Of a DNA stretch of 64,000 nt, positions 10,740-23,573 are shown piece after piece. Made by a program: the position numbers and the translations under genes. Below the pieces are notes generated by a model. That model was not told the origin of the DNA and searched no databases. It was given only the letters and a program-made list of their open reading frames with translations. Every line of letters starts with the position of its first letter. Position 1 is the first letter of the stretch. Source of the stretch: Hemileia vastatrix (taxonomy: Eukaryota > Basidiomycota > Pucciniomycetes > Pucciniales > Zaghouaniaceae); assembly GCA_030280995.1 (NCBI GenBank), contig JASXTE010000001.1, forward strand, positions 23,073,106-23,137,105. Reading direction: 5' to 3'.

Positions 10740-13280
10740 AGAACTTTTTCATTATGAGAATACAAAAACAAATTCCAACAAAAAATAACCCATGCAGCCA
10801 ACAATTCAACAAAATTTAAAACATATAAATAGTATACTTTTTCAAAGGTGGGTAAAAGAAAGGTCTCAACAAGATGGGTGCCCTGCACAATCCCATTTGA
10901 GCAATTGTGTCGATTTTTGGTCTAACTCAATTTTTCATGGGAAAAAATTCACTGATCAGTAGAAGCAACACGGTATCTCAATCATTGAATTTGATTATGT
11001 TTCTGATTGATTGTTTGTGGAGATAGTGATTTTATTTAAAAGTTCACAGATGGTAGGGAAATTATGGCTGATATTCACCCGATTCAAGGAATCACACCCT
11101 TATGATATATATTCATATACTTATAAATCTCTCAGGTGAGTAAACTTCTGAGTTTTCAGAAATTCTAAAAGTGCTCAAGTGGTCATCTGTGTGGAAGAGG
11201 TGATTAGACATGCTTTTCTCTTATCCCATCCAAGGGAAGTTTTGGAACTCAAGAAAAAACAGTGTCTTTTGTTGCTTTACATAGTATTGTGAGTATAGCT
11301 CAGATTATTTTGAAATGAAGCTGATTATTGTGTAATTAAATAGGAATGTAGGCCTAAAATTGGTGATTTCTTTCCATTCTGTGCTTCAAAAATATCAAGT
11401 CAAGTCTGAAGATATGCATTTTAAAAATTAATATATTGTTTTACATCCTATTTACCTTAATTTTTTTCACATATTTTTTAAGTTATGTTTTATTATAAAT
11501 TCACCTGCTCCTTTATCTCCTTAAAACTGTAGTATATTATCTAACCATTACTTATTTTCATGAAAAATATAAATTTAATGATTTAAGGTTTAATGTTAAA
11601 AATATATTCTAAAATAGAGAAATTAAATTTCTCTCTGTACATCTTCTTTATCACAAAATGAACAATGAAACTGATGAGGACAGTTATTTATCAGAAATCC
11701 CTGAGCTTATAGATGATGAAGCACCTACACCATCTCAAAGGTCATATCCAGGGGCAGGATGGTGTATGTAGTTAGATCATTGCCCAGATGGCTTCTAATC
11801 AGTCACCTCGACTTTTGTGTTGCAGGTTCAAATCCTTGCCACCTCACCCCTTTTAACCACACCCTCTTTGTCCATGGTTGGTTCACTCATTTTCATTCTG
11901 GTGGAAATGTCTTGTTCTCCCAACAATATCTCTATTCTCCCTCAGCAGCCTATGGTGGATGGACATATGTGTGAAGGCTGGAGAACCCATCCCAATTTTT
12001 CAAACACCCAGTTTGTCAACCACCCCACTTTTCCATCCCCATATTATCTGGACAATTGTGCCTGGTCATTCACCTTGGGTCAGCTGCAGAATTCCACTCC
12101 CCTTACATTCTTGAAAACCCTGCTGATCAAACCTTGACCCCCTGAAGATTAACCTCAACCCTTCTGCCCTATGGCAACCCCAACTGTGTCCTCAAAGGCA
12201 CCTAGCTCCCCATTTTATCCTTTTAATTTTCAAGTAGCCTGACCCATCACATTCATTACTCCCCACATTTACCTAGCCTATGGGTTTTAAATGCCTTCAT
12301 TCCCCTACCTGGGTGAGATTGTAAGAAATTAAAAAAAGTCATATCCAGATACATAATATGCTAATTCTTTATTTTCTAACCTATGAGAAAATCTAAAATC
12401 TCCAACACCCACACCATCATTCTCCTGTAAGTGTATAGTCTCAGATTTTAAGTATATGATAATATCCTCATGTGCATATTTTACTATTATAAGGTCTTTC
12501 CACAGATACAAACATCAGCATAAATTTGACTTAAGAGCAAGTTTCTCTTCAGGTGAAGCAAAAAGAGCCCCAAAGGTAAGGGAAGGTAGAAAGGTCCATC
12601 ACCAAGACCAACTCAGATGATCAGTGTCACACAAAATTTTTTTGCAATGTTCAGCACTTTTTAAAAGTATATCTAGAGAGACCTAGAGCTTCTAATCAAT
12701 ATCCTATATCCTCAATCATGGAGGAGCTCAATCCATAAAAAAGTTGGTCAAAAGATGAAAGGTATCATTTTAACAAATCAATATCTTATGCATTCTCAAA
12801 GACTACTGGTTAGGTGGATCACTAAATGATTGAAATAAGTTTAACAAAAGCTTTTTGTGAAAAAAACAAGATGAGAGAGTTTAAATTTTTATCAGATGTT
12901 TCAGACCTACCAGGGAGGGCTACCAGTTCCATTAATGGTAAAAAAGGTGGAAAAGGCTTTAGGGCTGAATTGATCTTCCAGGCTATCTCTTTAGTGGAAA
13001 TCAAAATCACTGACTGCCTCACCATGGAACTTAGCTGTGTAAAGTATTATATCTTAGGAGTGTATCTCATGTCTCAGGGTCAAAAATCAATTTGGTACAT
13101 CTATTCCTAGTGACATTAATGATGTTATTGAATTTTGGATTTAAAAAAAAGCAGATAAATCACTACTCATCTATGCAATACTGACCAGACTAATACTGAG
13201 AGAAAGTCTATATGGGGGAAGAACTTGGCCATAAATTATCAGAAAACTAAGGTAAATTAGTGAATATTATCAACATATAG
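10740..13280. other. Intergenic stretch with a tRNA-like/SINE-like motif
   Basis: At 11755-11860 a segment has a perfect Pol III B-box (GGTTCAAATCC) and a poor A-box upstream; acceptor and T-arm pairing are too weak for a functional tRNA, so a tRNA-derived SINE relic is possible. Open frames such as 12826-13110 show no family resemblance. Nothing else is recognised. Confidence 0.35.
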
Positions 13281-13284
13281 TTTA

Positions 13285-13410
13285 TTGAAGTCCACTAGCC
13301 TGGGGGCTATTGATTAAGAATCTTCTACAATTAATAATATCTGATCCTGGAAAAAAAAAATCCTGATCCCTAATTGCGGATTGGTCAACTTTGATACCCC
13401 CTAATATGTA
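13285..13410 (+). repeat. Right-end fragment of the GGGGGTGTCAA TIR family
   Basis: CCACTAGCCTGGGGGCTA...AAGAATCTTC...CAATTAATAATATC...GATCC...ATCCCTAATTGC...TTTGATACCCCC then TAATA closely follows the right terminus of the large TIR element at 57125-57236. No left end is present nearby, so this is a truncated copy. Confidence 0.6.
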
Positions 13411-13414
13411 TTTT

Positions 13415-15690
13415 AAACTGTTACAAGACAGCATATGCACAAGTTCAAGGGTGTTTTTGAGTAACTGAGATTGGGTATTTTTAGTTGAAACTGATTTGGG
13501 ACACAGAAGAATACCTTGAAGAATTGGTTTGAATATATTTCTACAGAACTCATCCTGCATTGAGATATGTTCAAGGAGAATATTATTATAAATTTAAAGG
13601 TGATACTAATATTCAAAGAAATATCACAAAGGGTTGAAAAATAAATAATGAATGGATTTGGGATTCATTTAAAAATGATTATTAAGAAAAAAAAGGAAGC
13701 AATAATATCCCAATATATATTACTATAAATTTAACTACTATCACAAAAATATCATAATTTAATTCTAAGGAATGTCAGATCAAAACCAGCACCATATATA
13801 TAGACAACTCCACCTTGCATTAATCCTTTTAATAAATTTTATTACCACACCACAGAACCCTTAATATTTCCCCCCTGTTCCTACCCATAGACCTGTTTTC
13901 AACCCTCAGAGACATAATAACCCACATTGATAATATTTCATCAAGCATAGCACTAATAGTAAATTGATTCTCCTAAATTAAAAATCATAAGTTTTTAATT
14001 GGAATTAATTTACTAATTTAGATTTAATATTTAGACAAGGTGTAGTTGAATAAGAAATTCTGGATTGAGAACACAAAGGAAACACAGTTGCTAATTAAAT
14101 GTTGCTTCTTCACTTTTCTTATAGTTTTGATGAGACAATTGTGCCCTGTATTATGGATTTAGAAAGCTTCTTTTGCTTTGAGGGTCACACATTGTGTGAT
14201 AGAAACCCATAATTTTCATGATGTTACAATTATTTTCAGAATATGAAAACAATAAAAAGGGAAATAATTATTAAGAAAAAAATTGGTTATAATATTTCTA
14301 AATATTTGACCTTACTAATGGTGTTCATTTTTTTTCTTGATTATGTGAAAAAGTGATTTTTAAAAAATTGTGAGTAATTTTTATTCTCAGGATATGAAAA
14401 GAAAATTTAACATTTTTTCTGCAGCTGTTTTTTCAAGAGAAATTTAGCAAATAATATATAAATCAACAACTCAACTTTTAATGAATCAAAATCAAGAAAG
14501 TGATGCTGTGTACTATTTTTTTCACTTTTTCACTTTCAATTTTTGTCTTTTACCACTCTGCCTGCATTGAACTTTTTTAAACATGCACCATCAAAATTTC
14601 AAAATCCATCCTATGTGACTTCAAGAGGCATTACTATGAAATTTCACTAGAAAATTCTTGGGAATTTATGTTAACATGTCCTTTGTGAAAGAATTGTAAT
14701 CTTATTTTCTTTAAGAAGTATGTTTTTTAAGCCTGAAATATAATTCTGGTACTCATCAACTTTTTTGGCCAGCTCTTTTCTGCTCATTAGTAGTGGTTTC
14801 TCAGTTATTATCTGGCTCCATGCACCACCTTCTCATTGGCTACATGTGATTATTTTCTGAACCATGACTTGAAGAGTGTAATATATGGTCATTTTTTCCT
14901 TTCTTTTCTATCACAGTAGTGTGCTTTCTGGTTGTCCTGTTGATATTTTTCAACTCTCTTTCATTTATCTTAAAATTATTAAATGGCTCATTTTTTCTCT
15001 GAAAAATATATCCATCCAGAACATGACCAAGAAACAAAATAACCGTTCTATTTTTAAAAACTTGGACAAAAAAATTTCTGGATATTGAGGTATCTGTAAT
15101 GAAGAAGATTAAAAAATGAAATGATGGTGTCCTACTTTTAATCACAAGAGACTCCCTCTTCCATATTCCAAGTATAAGCATATTCCTAATTGTGGGAAAG
15201 ATATTCAGAAAAAAAAGTTCAATCCATCAAATTGTCTGTCAAATTAATTCCCTGTATTATTTGGCCAAGTTTGGTATGCTTGAAGCTGCAAGAAAGTGTT
15301 TTTGTGATTTAGAATTCCTAGAGCGCAAAACTATGTCAAATGGGAAGCTTCTTAGTGGAATTATGTTTGGTTCTGTACTTTTATTGAGAATACTTTTATT
15401 CCTGGAAGTTTGTAGTTCAATTCATTAAAAATTAAACATTTATTTATTAACTTTTATTAATTAAACATCAAATTTTAAAGATCAATATGAATGAAGCTTT
15501 TGATAAAATACCAACACCTGAGAAGATTGCTTCTGCAATACAAATCCAGAATTTCTATCTTTTTTTTGGCCTTATTTCTGAAAAAAAAAATAGAGGCTAT
15601 TAAAGAGTGTAAACAACTTAGAACTACAGGATTTGGTGATATCATCACTAATTCATGAGTTTTAGGTGATTCATCATTCTTCAGTAACTT
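13415..15690. other. AT-rich intergenic stretch
   Basis: Open frames at 14840-15181 (minus) and 15192-15428 (plus) exceed 75 residues, but neither has a recognisable motif. They may be decayed transposon coding sequence. Confidence 0.35.
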
Positions 15691-15691
15691 T

Positions 15692-15904
15692 CACTTCCAA
15701 AAATCAAGTGGCATCTGCTAGCAGGTGCCTATCCCTATGTTCAGTTTTGATTTAAGATTAAGTTTTATTTCATGTTGCTTGAGCTAGTATTATCATTGTC
15801 TAGTGCCCAGTCTTTCCAGAAAAATTACAGCTGAGCTGAAACTGAGTTAAGTCAAAGATAGGGAATGGCACCTTCTATCAGGTGCTCTTGTTTTTTTTCT
15901 GGTG
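15692..15904 (+). mobile_element. Family-2 CACTA-like MITE, copy 1
   Basis: About 213 bp starting CACTTCCAAAAATC and ending TTTTCTGGTG. A palindrome-type motif (GGCATCTGCTAGCAGGTGCC) lies about 18 bp inside the left end, and GGCACCTTCTATCAGGTGC inside the right end. It aligns over its full length with the copy at 29000-29211. Flanking trinucleotides are TTT and TTG, so a 3-bp duplication is possible but imperfect. Confidence 0.7.
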
Positions 15905-18367
15905 TTGACCTGGAAAATGGGTAAAAATGGAACTGGCTTCAAAAATGTAGTGCATTTGGATCTTGGTTCTATCTTTCTATCTCTTGTGATTTGTATGCTA
16001 GTAAATAATTTGAAAGATATTTTGAATGAGCATATTTCTCAAACCTCTCAACAAGTTGGTAGTGAATTGGATTTTACAGAGGTTGGGATCAAGATAAATC
16101 CAGAAAATTACAATGGACTCACAGTAGATTCATGGTCAGCCAGTCAACTTTGTCCTAACACCTTTCCTTCATCTGAGAGAGTTGTATTCACAATTCTGTA
16201 CTCAAGTATCCAAATAGCCTCTAGAATTTAAAATGATTTACAAATATAAAATCTACTAGTCTTTGAAAAAGAATAATATATTTTAATACCCAAAAGGATA
16301 GAAAAAAATGAATATTTACTCAAAAAAATGAAATAAATTATCAAAGAGAATGACAATTTATATGAAAAAGAGATAAAAAATTTCTGTAAACGTTTTACTA
16401 GAGTTCTTTGCTCCTCAAAAAGGGAAATGGAAAGGAAGTAGAAGAAGCATTGTAGGAGAAGAAATAGAAGAAGGAGAATTAGAAGCAAGAAGAGGAATAA
16501 CAAGGGAAATTGTCACACTTTGAGATATAGAAGAAATAATATTTATGTAACTATAAGAGTTATAAAGCTACTAAATAAATTTTGTATATAATCAGTATCT
16601 TAAAAACTATTTGTGATGTGAAGGATATGTAAAGTAGAAAATGAATATGAACTAGAAAAATTTAAATGTTAAAAACACAAAAAAAATTGGGGAACATAAG
16701 TATATAATAGATGGATAAACTAAAGATCTAAAGGTAAGATTCAGGAAATAGCAACTGAGATAAGACTAAAGTTATGTGAGAGATATATAAAGAAATATTC
16801 AATCTTTAATGCTTGGATGCACTAATAACACAATTAAAAAGACCAAACATACAAAAAAAAGTAAATTTTTTAGGTTAATCTATCACTATTATTACTTTTT
16901 GAAGCTTCAAGAAAGAGATAAAGCCTACTTGATATGGTGTTACACTTAAAATACATAGTTAGTTTCCAATGCAAGCAAAAAAGTGGTACACACAAGGTAT
17001 CCCAAACAAATTAGTAAATAATGAAGGCTAGATGGGCTGTTTTGGATTGAAAAAATATCATTTCTAAATATTCAACCATAAGATATCTTTAACCCAACTG
17101 GATGAGGTTTCTTTGTTAGATTCTAGGCCTATAAATTATATTTCTTCTTTCAAAATATGTCTGAAGTTCAATATTTTTCCTTTCAAAATTTTATTTAACA
17201 TGTTTTTATGCTGCTTCAAAAAATGAGAAACTTCTTAAAGTTGATTGAATTTGTGCTAAAAAAATACTTTAATTAATTTACAGAGTCAGAAAGTGTGAAG
17301 CAAATAATATTTGAGAATGGAAGAATGGAAATCACAATTGGCCTTAGAAAGATGATTTCTGCAATATAAAATTGATATAAAACCTTATTAAACCTATGAT
17401 AGAAATTAAATTTTCACCTGATCACATCACAAAAAGCATATTTCAATAGATTTACAACTTCTTTAACTTAAAATGTCTGATAGTGAAAACACCCCTTGAC
17501 ATGTAATGTTAATTTTTAATATCATCAAACAACTAATGTTATATTTTCTTCTCATAATCTCTCTCATCAATTCAGGAAAATTTTAAAGGCAAAAGCATAA
17601 AAATGAAGTTAAGCTCAAAAGAGTATCTAAAAATTCTAGGACTAATTATTGACAAATAAATATTGTTGAAGATTTACCATAAAGAAATCTTGGTGATGTT
17701 CAAGATGTTGTACAATCACTTAGGAAATAACTTGAAACATTGAAGAAAAGCATTTTTTTTGTTAAAATTTTTTAAAAAGGTCTCTCATAACCAATGCTTC
17801 ATATTACTATTGCACATATTATGTAGAAAAACAAGAGGTTACACCATCCAAAAATATCAAAATTATTATGGTTGACAACAACATTCCACCACAAGCATAA
17901 ACTAGTTGTCCAAGAGAGAAAAATGAAAAAAGAAAATAAATAGAGATTGAATCCAACAATAAGGAAACATGCCATATACAAAAGAAAAAATGAGGTCAGC
18001 TTAATTATCAGCCACCCAGTCCTGTTAGAAGTTTTAAATTATAATAAATTTTTAGGTTAGTAAGTGAAGAAATTTTAGAAGTAATAAATTCAAATCGATA
18101 ATTCTATTAGCTGATATAGAATGATAAAAGTGTGCATAATGTCTATGAATAAATCCATTTTGCTTTAAATCAAGATGAAGGAGTAATGACTCAATAATTT
18201 GGTATGTTTTTTTTTCAAGAAATAAAGTTTGTTTTGTAAAAAAAATATAATTTAAAATTATTTTTTCAATCATTTTAGTAGGGTATCATAATTTTAGGCC
18301 TCATGATACTCACAGTCAACAAACACCATAAAAAATGCTATAAATTATCAGTAATAATGAAATTTGG
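15905..18367. other. AT-rich intergenic stretch with one unexplained ORF
   Basis: A 109-residue open frame runs 15902-16231 on the plus strand, starting at the edge of the family-2 MITE. Its text (for example LDLGSIFLSLVICMLVNN) has no motif I recognise. It could be transposase debris interrupted by the MITE. The remainder to 18367 shows nothing. Confidence 0.3.
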
Positions 18368-18743
18368 TTGCTGGAACAGGGGGAAAATTTCTGAACTATA
18401 TTTCTAGTTTTGTTTCTGCTTTCAGGGTAAAACTCTGGGTCTGATTTGTGGAAAGACCCTCTTTGACCCCACCTTATTTTTTTTCTTTTCTGACATTGGA
18501 ATCTCCTTGCCTCATGTCCTCTCATCTTCATGGATTCATCCAAAAATTCAATTTGCACCTCCTATTCCCTTTTCTTACAAGAATACCCACACCAAATCAC
18601 CTTAATCCTCTTCCAAAGGTAAAAAACAAGGTGAGTTCAAAAAGTGAAATTTAATGGTTTGACACAAAAATACACCTAGTAATGGAAAAGGGTCACAAAA
18701 CTGAACTAGAAATATAACTTGTCATTTTTCCCTGTGTGTAGTG
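18368..18743 (+). mobile_element. Family-3 CACTA-like MITE, copy 2
   Basis: About 376 bp. The right end, read as reverse complement, starts CACTACACACAGGG, the classical CACTA terminus, then GAAAAATGAC and a TATATTTCTAGTTCAG motif. The left end has ACAGGGGGAAAA and GAACTATATTTCTAGTTT. The interior (TTGTGGAAAGACCCTCTTTG) is shared with the copy at 21542. Non-coding: the two overlapping open frames inside are on opposite strands and not conserved in frame. Confidence 0.75.
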
Positions 18744-21541
18744 CAAAAAACTTCATGGTGAGTGTTCAGGAAAATTGAGTAGGAAAAAGGTCATATCAGC
18801 TTGGTCTGAAATTGTAAATTATCTTGAATTTCATACCCAAGGAGAAAGAGAGAAGCCATCTAGTACTATTCAATATTGAAAAATTTACTTTGAGTGGGAA
18901 AAAATATCTTCTATTCAATGGAAAGAAAAATTCAGGATCTTTGTAAGTTTCAAAACAACTAATCTAAAATATAAATGAAACAAAAAATTAATGAAAAATT
19001 AGGTAGAAACTCTGTTCTTTGAACCCTCTATCAATCATCCCTGGAATTGTGATGATCTAATTGGCTTTAAAAATTTAAGCAACATATGAAAACCCCTGAT
19101 GAATACCCAGAAATTTTAGTCCAGAAAAAAACTACTCATCCTGAGTCACATCTTGTTTTATATCTCTACTGGCTTGAGTATCCAAAAAGGATGCCATTAT
19201 GAACTTTTCAACTATAATGAAGCAATAAATAAAGCTAGTTGGAAACAATCTTTCAGTTGAGTCACCACCACAACCCAAATCTGAAAAAAGATACTTTGAT
19301 TTATGGTGTGAATTTTCTCAAACAACTACAAATATTAAAGAAGGAAAACCTGGAAAGGCTAAATATGGTAGGAAACTCTCATAAATTATCAAAAAACACT
19401 TTTGATTTTAATAAGTTGTGTAATTACATTATTTATTTAACAATGTAATTTGTAATTCTCCACACTCAAAAGTATCATAAACCACCATTAAAATGGTCAG
19501 ATAGTTCAATCATAGCAGGCTTAGAATAAATTTTCACAGATATAGGTGAGTAGAAAAAAATTGAAGATGAGTTTAATACTATATCTTCTGGTCATAACTT
19601 TCAGCTGTTTTCACTATATCTTTCCAATAGGGTAAAAGGGTTGTTTTTTGCAAGTCTCAATTACCATCTTTTCTCATCCTCTGGCTTTTTTGTATTTATC
19701 AGTCAGTTGGATGTTTTAAAAATATAAAGTGAGGTAAACTTCAGTGGGGAAGAAATTATTTGAAAGCATGTGAAATATCACATTTTAGGCCCTTTTAGTG
19801 CAGTAATAGAAAATCCCAAATTCCTCCTTGTGTTTAGCAATATTTTAGAAAGAGAGGAGCTGGCTAGATAAGTTGCTACAGAATTTCTTGAAAACTGGAA
19901 GAAGCAGGAGCCTCAAGCCCCTATCTTTTATGGGTTATAAGATGTGGAGTGATCAAAGGATAGATAAATATTGTAAAATTTACTATTAAAAATAATATTA
20001 TGCTGTTCTTGAAAACAAACTAAATGAAATAATTCAAATATTGTATTAAAAATTATATTTTAATATTTTGAGGTTACAATGAGTTCATTAAAAAATCACC
20101 AAATTGTAGAGATAATCTCCAAGATGAAATTCAGATAAGTATACAATTGATTAAATTCAAAATTCACTTAAGTCACAGAATAAGATATTGTTGTGTAATA
20201 ACTAGAAATTGAGAAGGTAAAATATTGTTTTTTCAAAGAATGGTGATAATCTTCTGTGAAAATGAAAAGTTTTGAGAAAGTTTAGTAAAAGGTTACAACA
20301 AGATAATGAAAGTTTACTGAATGAGTGCTTTACAAATGCTGGTCAATCACTGGTCAAATTATGATTATATTCAGGATGAATACAGTTCAAAAAAAATCTC
20401 ATTGCAGATTTGCATGCTGGTCCTCCCCTGATTTTTCTTGGTGTTTCATACATCCCATATCCACCCTTCAACATTATGCCTTTCACTTTGTTTTTCCAAT
20501 GGCACATTTTGTCTCACATATCATTTCATCCACTTTCATCTTTCTTACACATTTTACCTCCTCTTCCTTGCACCATTGTTTTACCCTTCACAATATTTAC
20601 CCCTCCTTATCTTGTGAAATGAGTCCAGAAAACTCTTTTGACTCAAACACAAAACCTTTTAAATCTTGGGTACACATCAACCAAAAGCCATTTTTTTAAT
20701 TTTTATATTTAGTGACTCATTACATGTTTCAAACAAATCCTCTTTATAATAACACAACTATGATGGCTAATGAGATCTTTTGAGAATCAATAATTTGATT
20801 CATTAAATTCAAAGAGCTTTTAATACAATAAATATAAATATGTGATCTCAAGTCCATAAAAGATATATATGAGTGATAGCATCCCATTAAATTAACTTTT
20901 ATTTATGCAATTCCATACCTAAATTTTCTATTTTCTATTAGAATATGTGAAAATAGTAGTGGAATCCCCATTAATTCAAGATAAATTGCATAATGAAATA
21001 AATGATTTTGATGATTGTAAATACAAAAAATTATTCATAATTATAAGAGAAATTACAAAAAATTAGAGTTATATTTCAATTTTTATAGGTTTGATAAGTG
21101 CAGTTCTTTTTTACTATCATTATGAAGAGGGAGAAGGGGAATATGAAATCAGGATATAGAATGATAAAATCAGGGCTAGCTTGTACAATCCTGCTAATTT
21201 GTTTAATTGAAGAACCAGGATTATTGAAATTAACAAATAATCAAGTGGAGAATTTTTTTTGTGGATGTGAAGTGAGGGTCAAATTGAGGAGACAACAATT
21301 GGTTTTAATGTATCAAAATCACTTTTTTCAAAGAAGTAACATTTCTATTTCAAATTAGTGGTGTTGCTATTTTCAAAGAAAAAACTTTGCAACAAAAGTG
21401 AAACAAGGAGAAGGAGGAAATAAAGAATTTAATTATGCTTGAGTGTGGAGCTCTAGTTTTAGAACCTGAAAAATTTCAGAAACAGTTTAATTAGTCTAAT
21501 TTTTTTATGTCATGCAACATTTTCTAATTTAATTTTTCAAA
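18744..21541. other. AT-rich intergenic stretch
   Basis: No gene or element boundary recognised. Open frames at 19239-19448, 20325-20699 and 21098-21358 have no family resemblance and no conserved partner in the window. Confidence 0.4.
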
Positions 21542-21924
21542 CACAATTGTACACTGGGGGAAAAATCTTTGGACTATATTTCTAGTTCTTTTTATGGTTT
21601 TAGGGTACAACTCTGGGTCTTATTTGTGGAAAGACCCTCTTTGACACCACCTTATTTTTTTGTTTTTCTGACATTGGCATCTCCTTGGCTCATTTCCTCT
21701 CATCTTTATGGATTCATCCAAATATTTTATATGCACCTTCTATTCCCTTCTCTTTCAAGAATATGCGCACCACGCCACCTTAGTCCTTTTCAAAAGCTAA
21801 AAAATAATATGGACTCTTAAAGTGACATTCAATGGTTTTTCACAAAAACACACCTAGGAATGGAATCGAGTCACAAAACTGAACTAGACATCTAGCTCAC
21901 CTATTTTTTCCCCTGTGTTTCATG
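21542..21924 (+). mobile_element. Family-3 CACTA-like MITE, copy 3
   Basis: About 383 bp, left end CACTGGGGGAAAAAT, right end TTTTTTCCCCTGTGTTTCATG. It has subterminal ACTATATTTCTAGTTC and GAACTAGACATCTAG motifs and the shared interior GTGGAAAGACCCTCTTTGAC. It aligns with the copies at 18368 (same orientation) and 8922 (opposite). The exact left base is uncertain by a few nucleotides. Confidence 0.72.
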
Positions 21925-22434
21925 CTCTAACATATTTTCTCCCACTATTTTTTTCTGTATCCAAATCAAGGTTTTTTTTCCTTACTCTCAATGGAAATAG
22001 TAGTAATATTTTGGTATATTTGAGATGTAATGTAGAGTTTAGTGCTTCATATAAATGAATTATATGTGAAAGGACAAATATTTGTGTTTATGATGTAGTG
22101 TAAAGATAACCATAGTGTGTGAAAGAATGTGTTGTTTACCAGTAATCCACATTAGATAGTATGAGTAGAGTTTGCCATTTTGAGAAAATTCCACTAAACC
22201 TTTCCATATGCAAACCTGTAGTCTGCATCACAAAAATCTCTCTCCATCTCAATTTTTGTATACTCGACACTTAATAGGGGGTGTCAAAGCTAGAAAATTC
22301 ACATTTATGTAAAGTGTGGGATTCAAACCAAATTTGCACTTACAACCCTGCACTTAAGTCTTTTATTTCAAAAATGGGTATCAAATTTGGCCTCAAGTCA
22401 GCAATTTTTCAAAAAAAATGTTGCAGCTAGATTT

Positions 22435-22907
22435 TTTCAAAATAATCATTCACATCTCGCATTCCCTCTTCTGAGCTTGTTTTTGATTCCTGCATTCCTT
22501 CTGCTTAGTTTTCCTTGATTCTTGTATATCCCTCTCGTCTCACTTTGCCCCTGCATTTTCTGCCTTAACTTTCTCAGTTACTAGTATCTCCCTGTTAATT
22601 ATGTGATTAGTTCTCATTAAATGGTACCCCTCTCTGTCACTTCTTAGCACTATGTCCTTGTTACAATCACCCTGTAAATGGGATACCACCCTGAGATAAA
22701 AGGTGCAACCCATTGTACCTCTTTTCTCAAGCGAGTCCGTTCTATTTACAGGTTTGTCCTCTTATTTTTATCTTCCATTTCTCTATCCTTACTCATGATT
22801 ATATCAACCTTTAGGTATAACTGTCTCATTAAGTTTCTCAAGTTGTGCATTACTAATTTACTCCTTGGCTTTATACCAAAGATAAAAAAGGGGCTTTTTT
22901 GTTCACA
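22435..22907 (+). repeat. 5' LTR of Copia 1
   Basis: 473 bp. It starts TTTCAAAATAATC, where the 3' LTR has the expected TGTCAAAATAATC, and ends GTTCACA. It contains a probable 63-nt intron at 22752-22814 (GTTTGT...CCTTTAG), which is absent from a second copy inside the 3' LTR. Confidence 0.88.
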
Positions 22908-22919
22908 GATTATGAGACC
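22908..22919 (+). promoter_or_regulatory. Primer-binding site, half Met-tRNA type
   Basis: Directly after the LTR lies GATTATGAGACC. Its first 11 bases are complementary to the anticodon loop region of elongator tRNA-Met (GUCUCAUAAUC in yeast), rather than to a tRNA 3' CCA end. Half-tRNA priming is established for some Copia elements. Copia 2 has GATTATGGG at the same place. Confidence 0.6.
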
Positions 22920-23001
22920 GGGTGTCATCTATACCCTACTCTTCACACTCATCTTCTCCCTGCTCTACTCCTCTGTGCACAAATTATTCCTTATTCTCCA
23001 A

Positions 23002-23525
23002 ATGCAGTCAAACGAGGTAACCACAACTACCCATGGCATCCCCCTCCTAACTAAGGAAAACTACCCTTTTTGGTCTTCCACAATGAAAGCCCTCTTCCTC
23101 CAGCATAATGTCTACAATCTTTTGCTATCTTATGCGAAGGCTGATACTAATGAGGACACTACTGCCTGCAAGATCCGTATTCAAAAGGCATTAGGGTTCC
23201 TCCAACAGTTTCTTGGTCCTTATCACATGCAATGCTTTGTTACCACCAAAAACATTTTCCTACCTCAGCTCCTTTGGAAACCATCAAGAATCATTACCAC
23301 TCCTCAAGTGAGAGTAATCAGATGCAAGTTTTTCAAAAATTTACACACTTTGCCTACCCTGGGGATATTCTGAAATTCATCAAGCTCATCAAAAGCCTTG
23401 AATTTGAGTTAGGAGCTGTAGGATTCAATCTTAATCAAAATCTCTTGGCTTCCTATTTCCTTTTTAAGCTCCCTGCTGAATTTAACACATTCTGTGATGC
23501 TCAAAGGGAAACTGCCAGTGCCTGA
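23002..23525 (+). pseudogene. Copia 1 gag
   Basis: The likely start is ATG 23002 (MQSNEVTTTTHGIPLLTKEN), followed by YPFWSSTMKALFLQHN, the usual Copia gag entry where a tryptophan-containing block follows a short leader. The frame then shifts near 23260; the continuation (QMQVFQKFTHFAYPG...LASYFLFKLPAEFN) runs in another frame to a TGA at 23523. A zinc knuckle is not readable; the CLWGKHNPKTKHSGHNF stretch near 23650 may be its remnant. Not translatable as one protein. Confidence 0.8.
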
Positions 23526-23573
23526 GGCAAACTACTTACCGTAGCAAAACTCATCTCTGCACTCAACAATAAC

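Noticed and set aside
11755..11860. tRNA-like segment with a perfect B-box
   Set aside because: A-box, acceptor stem and T-arm pairing are too poor for a working tRNA; kept only as a possible SINE relic.
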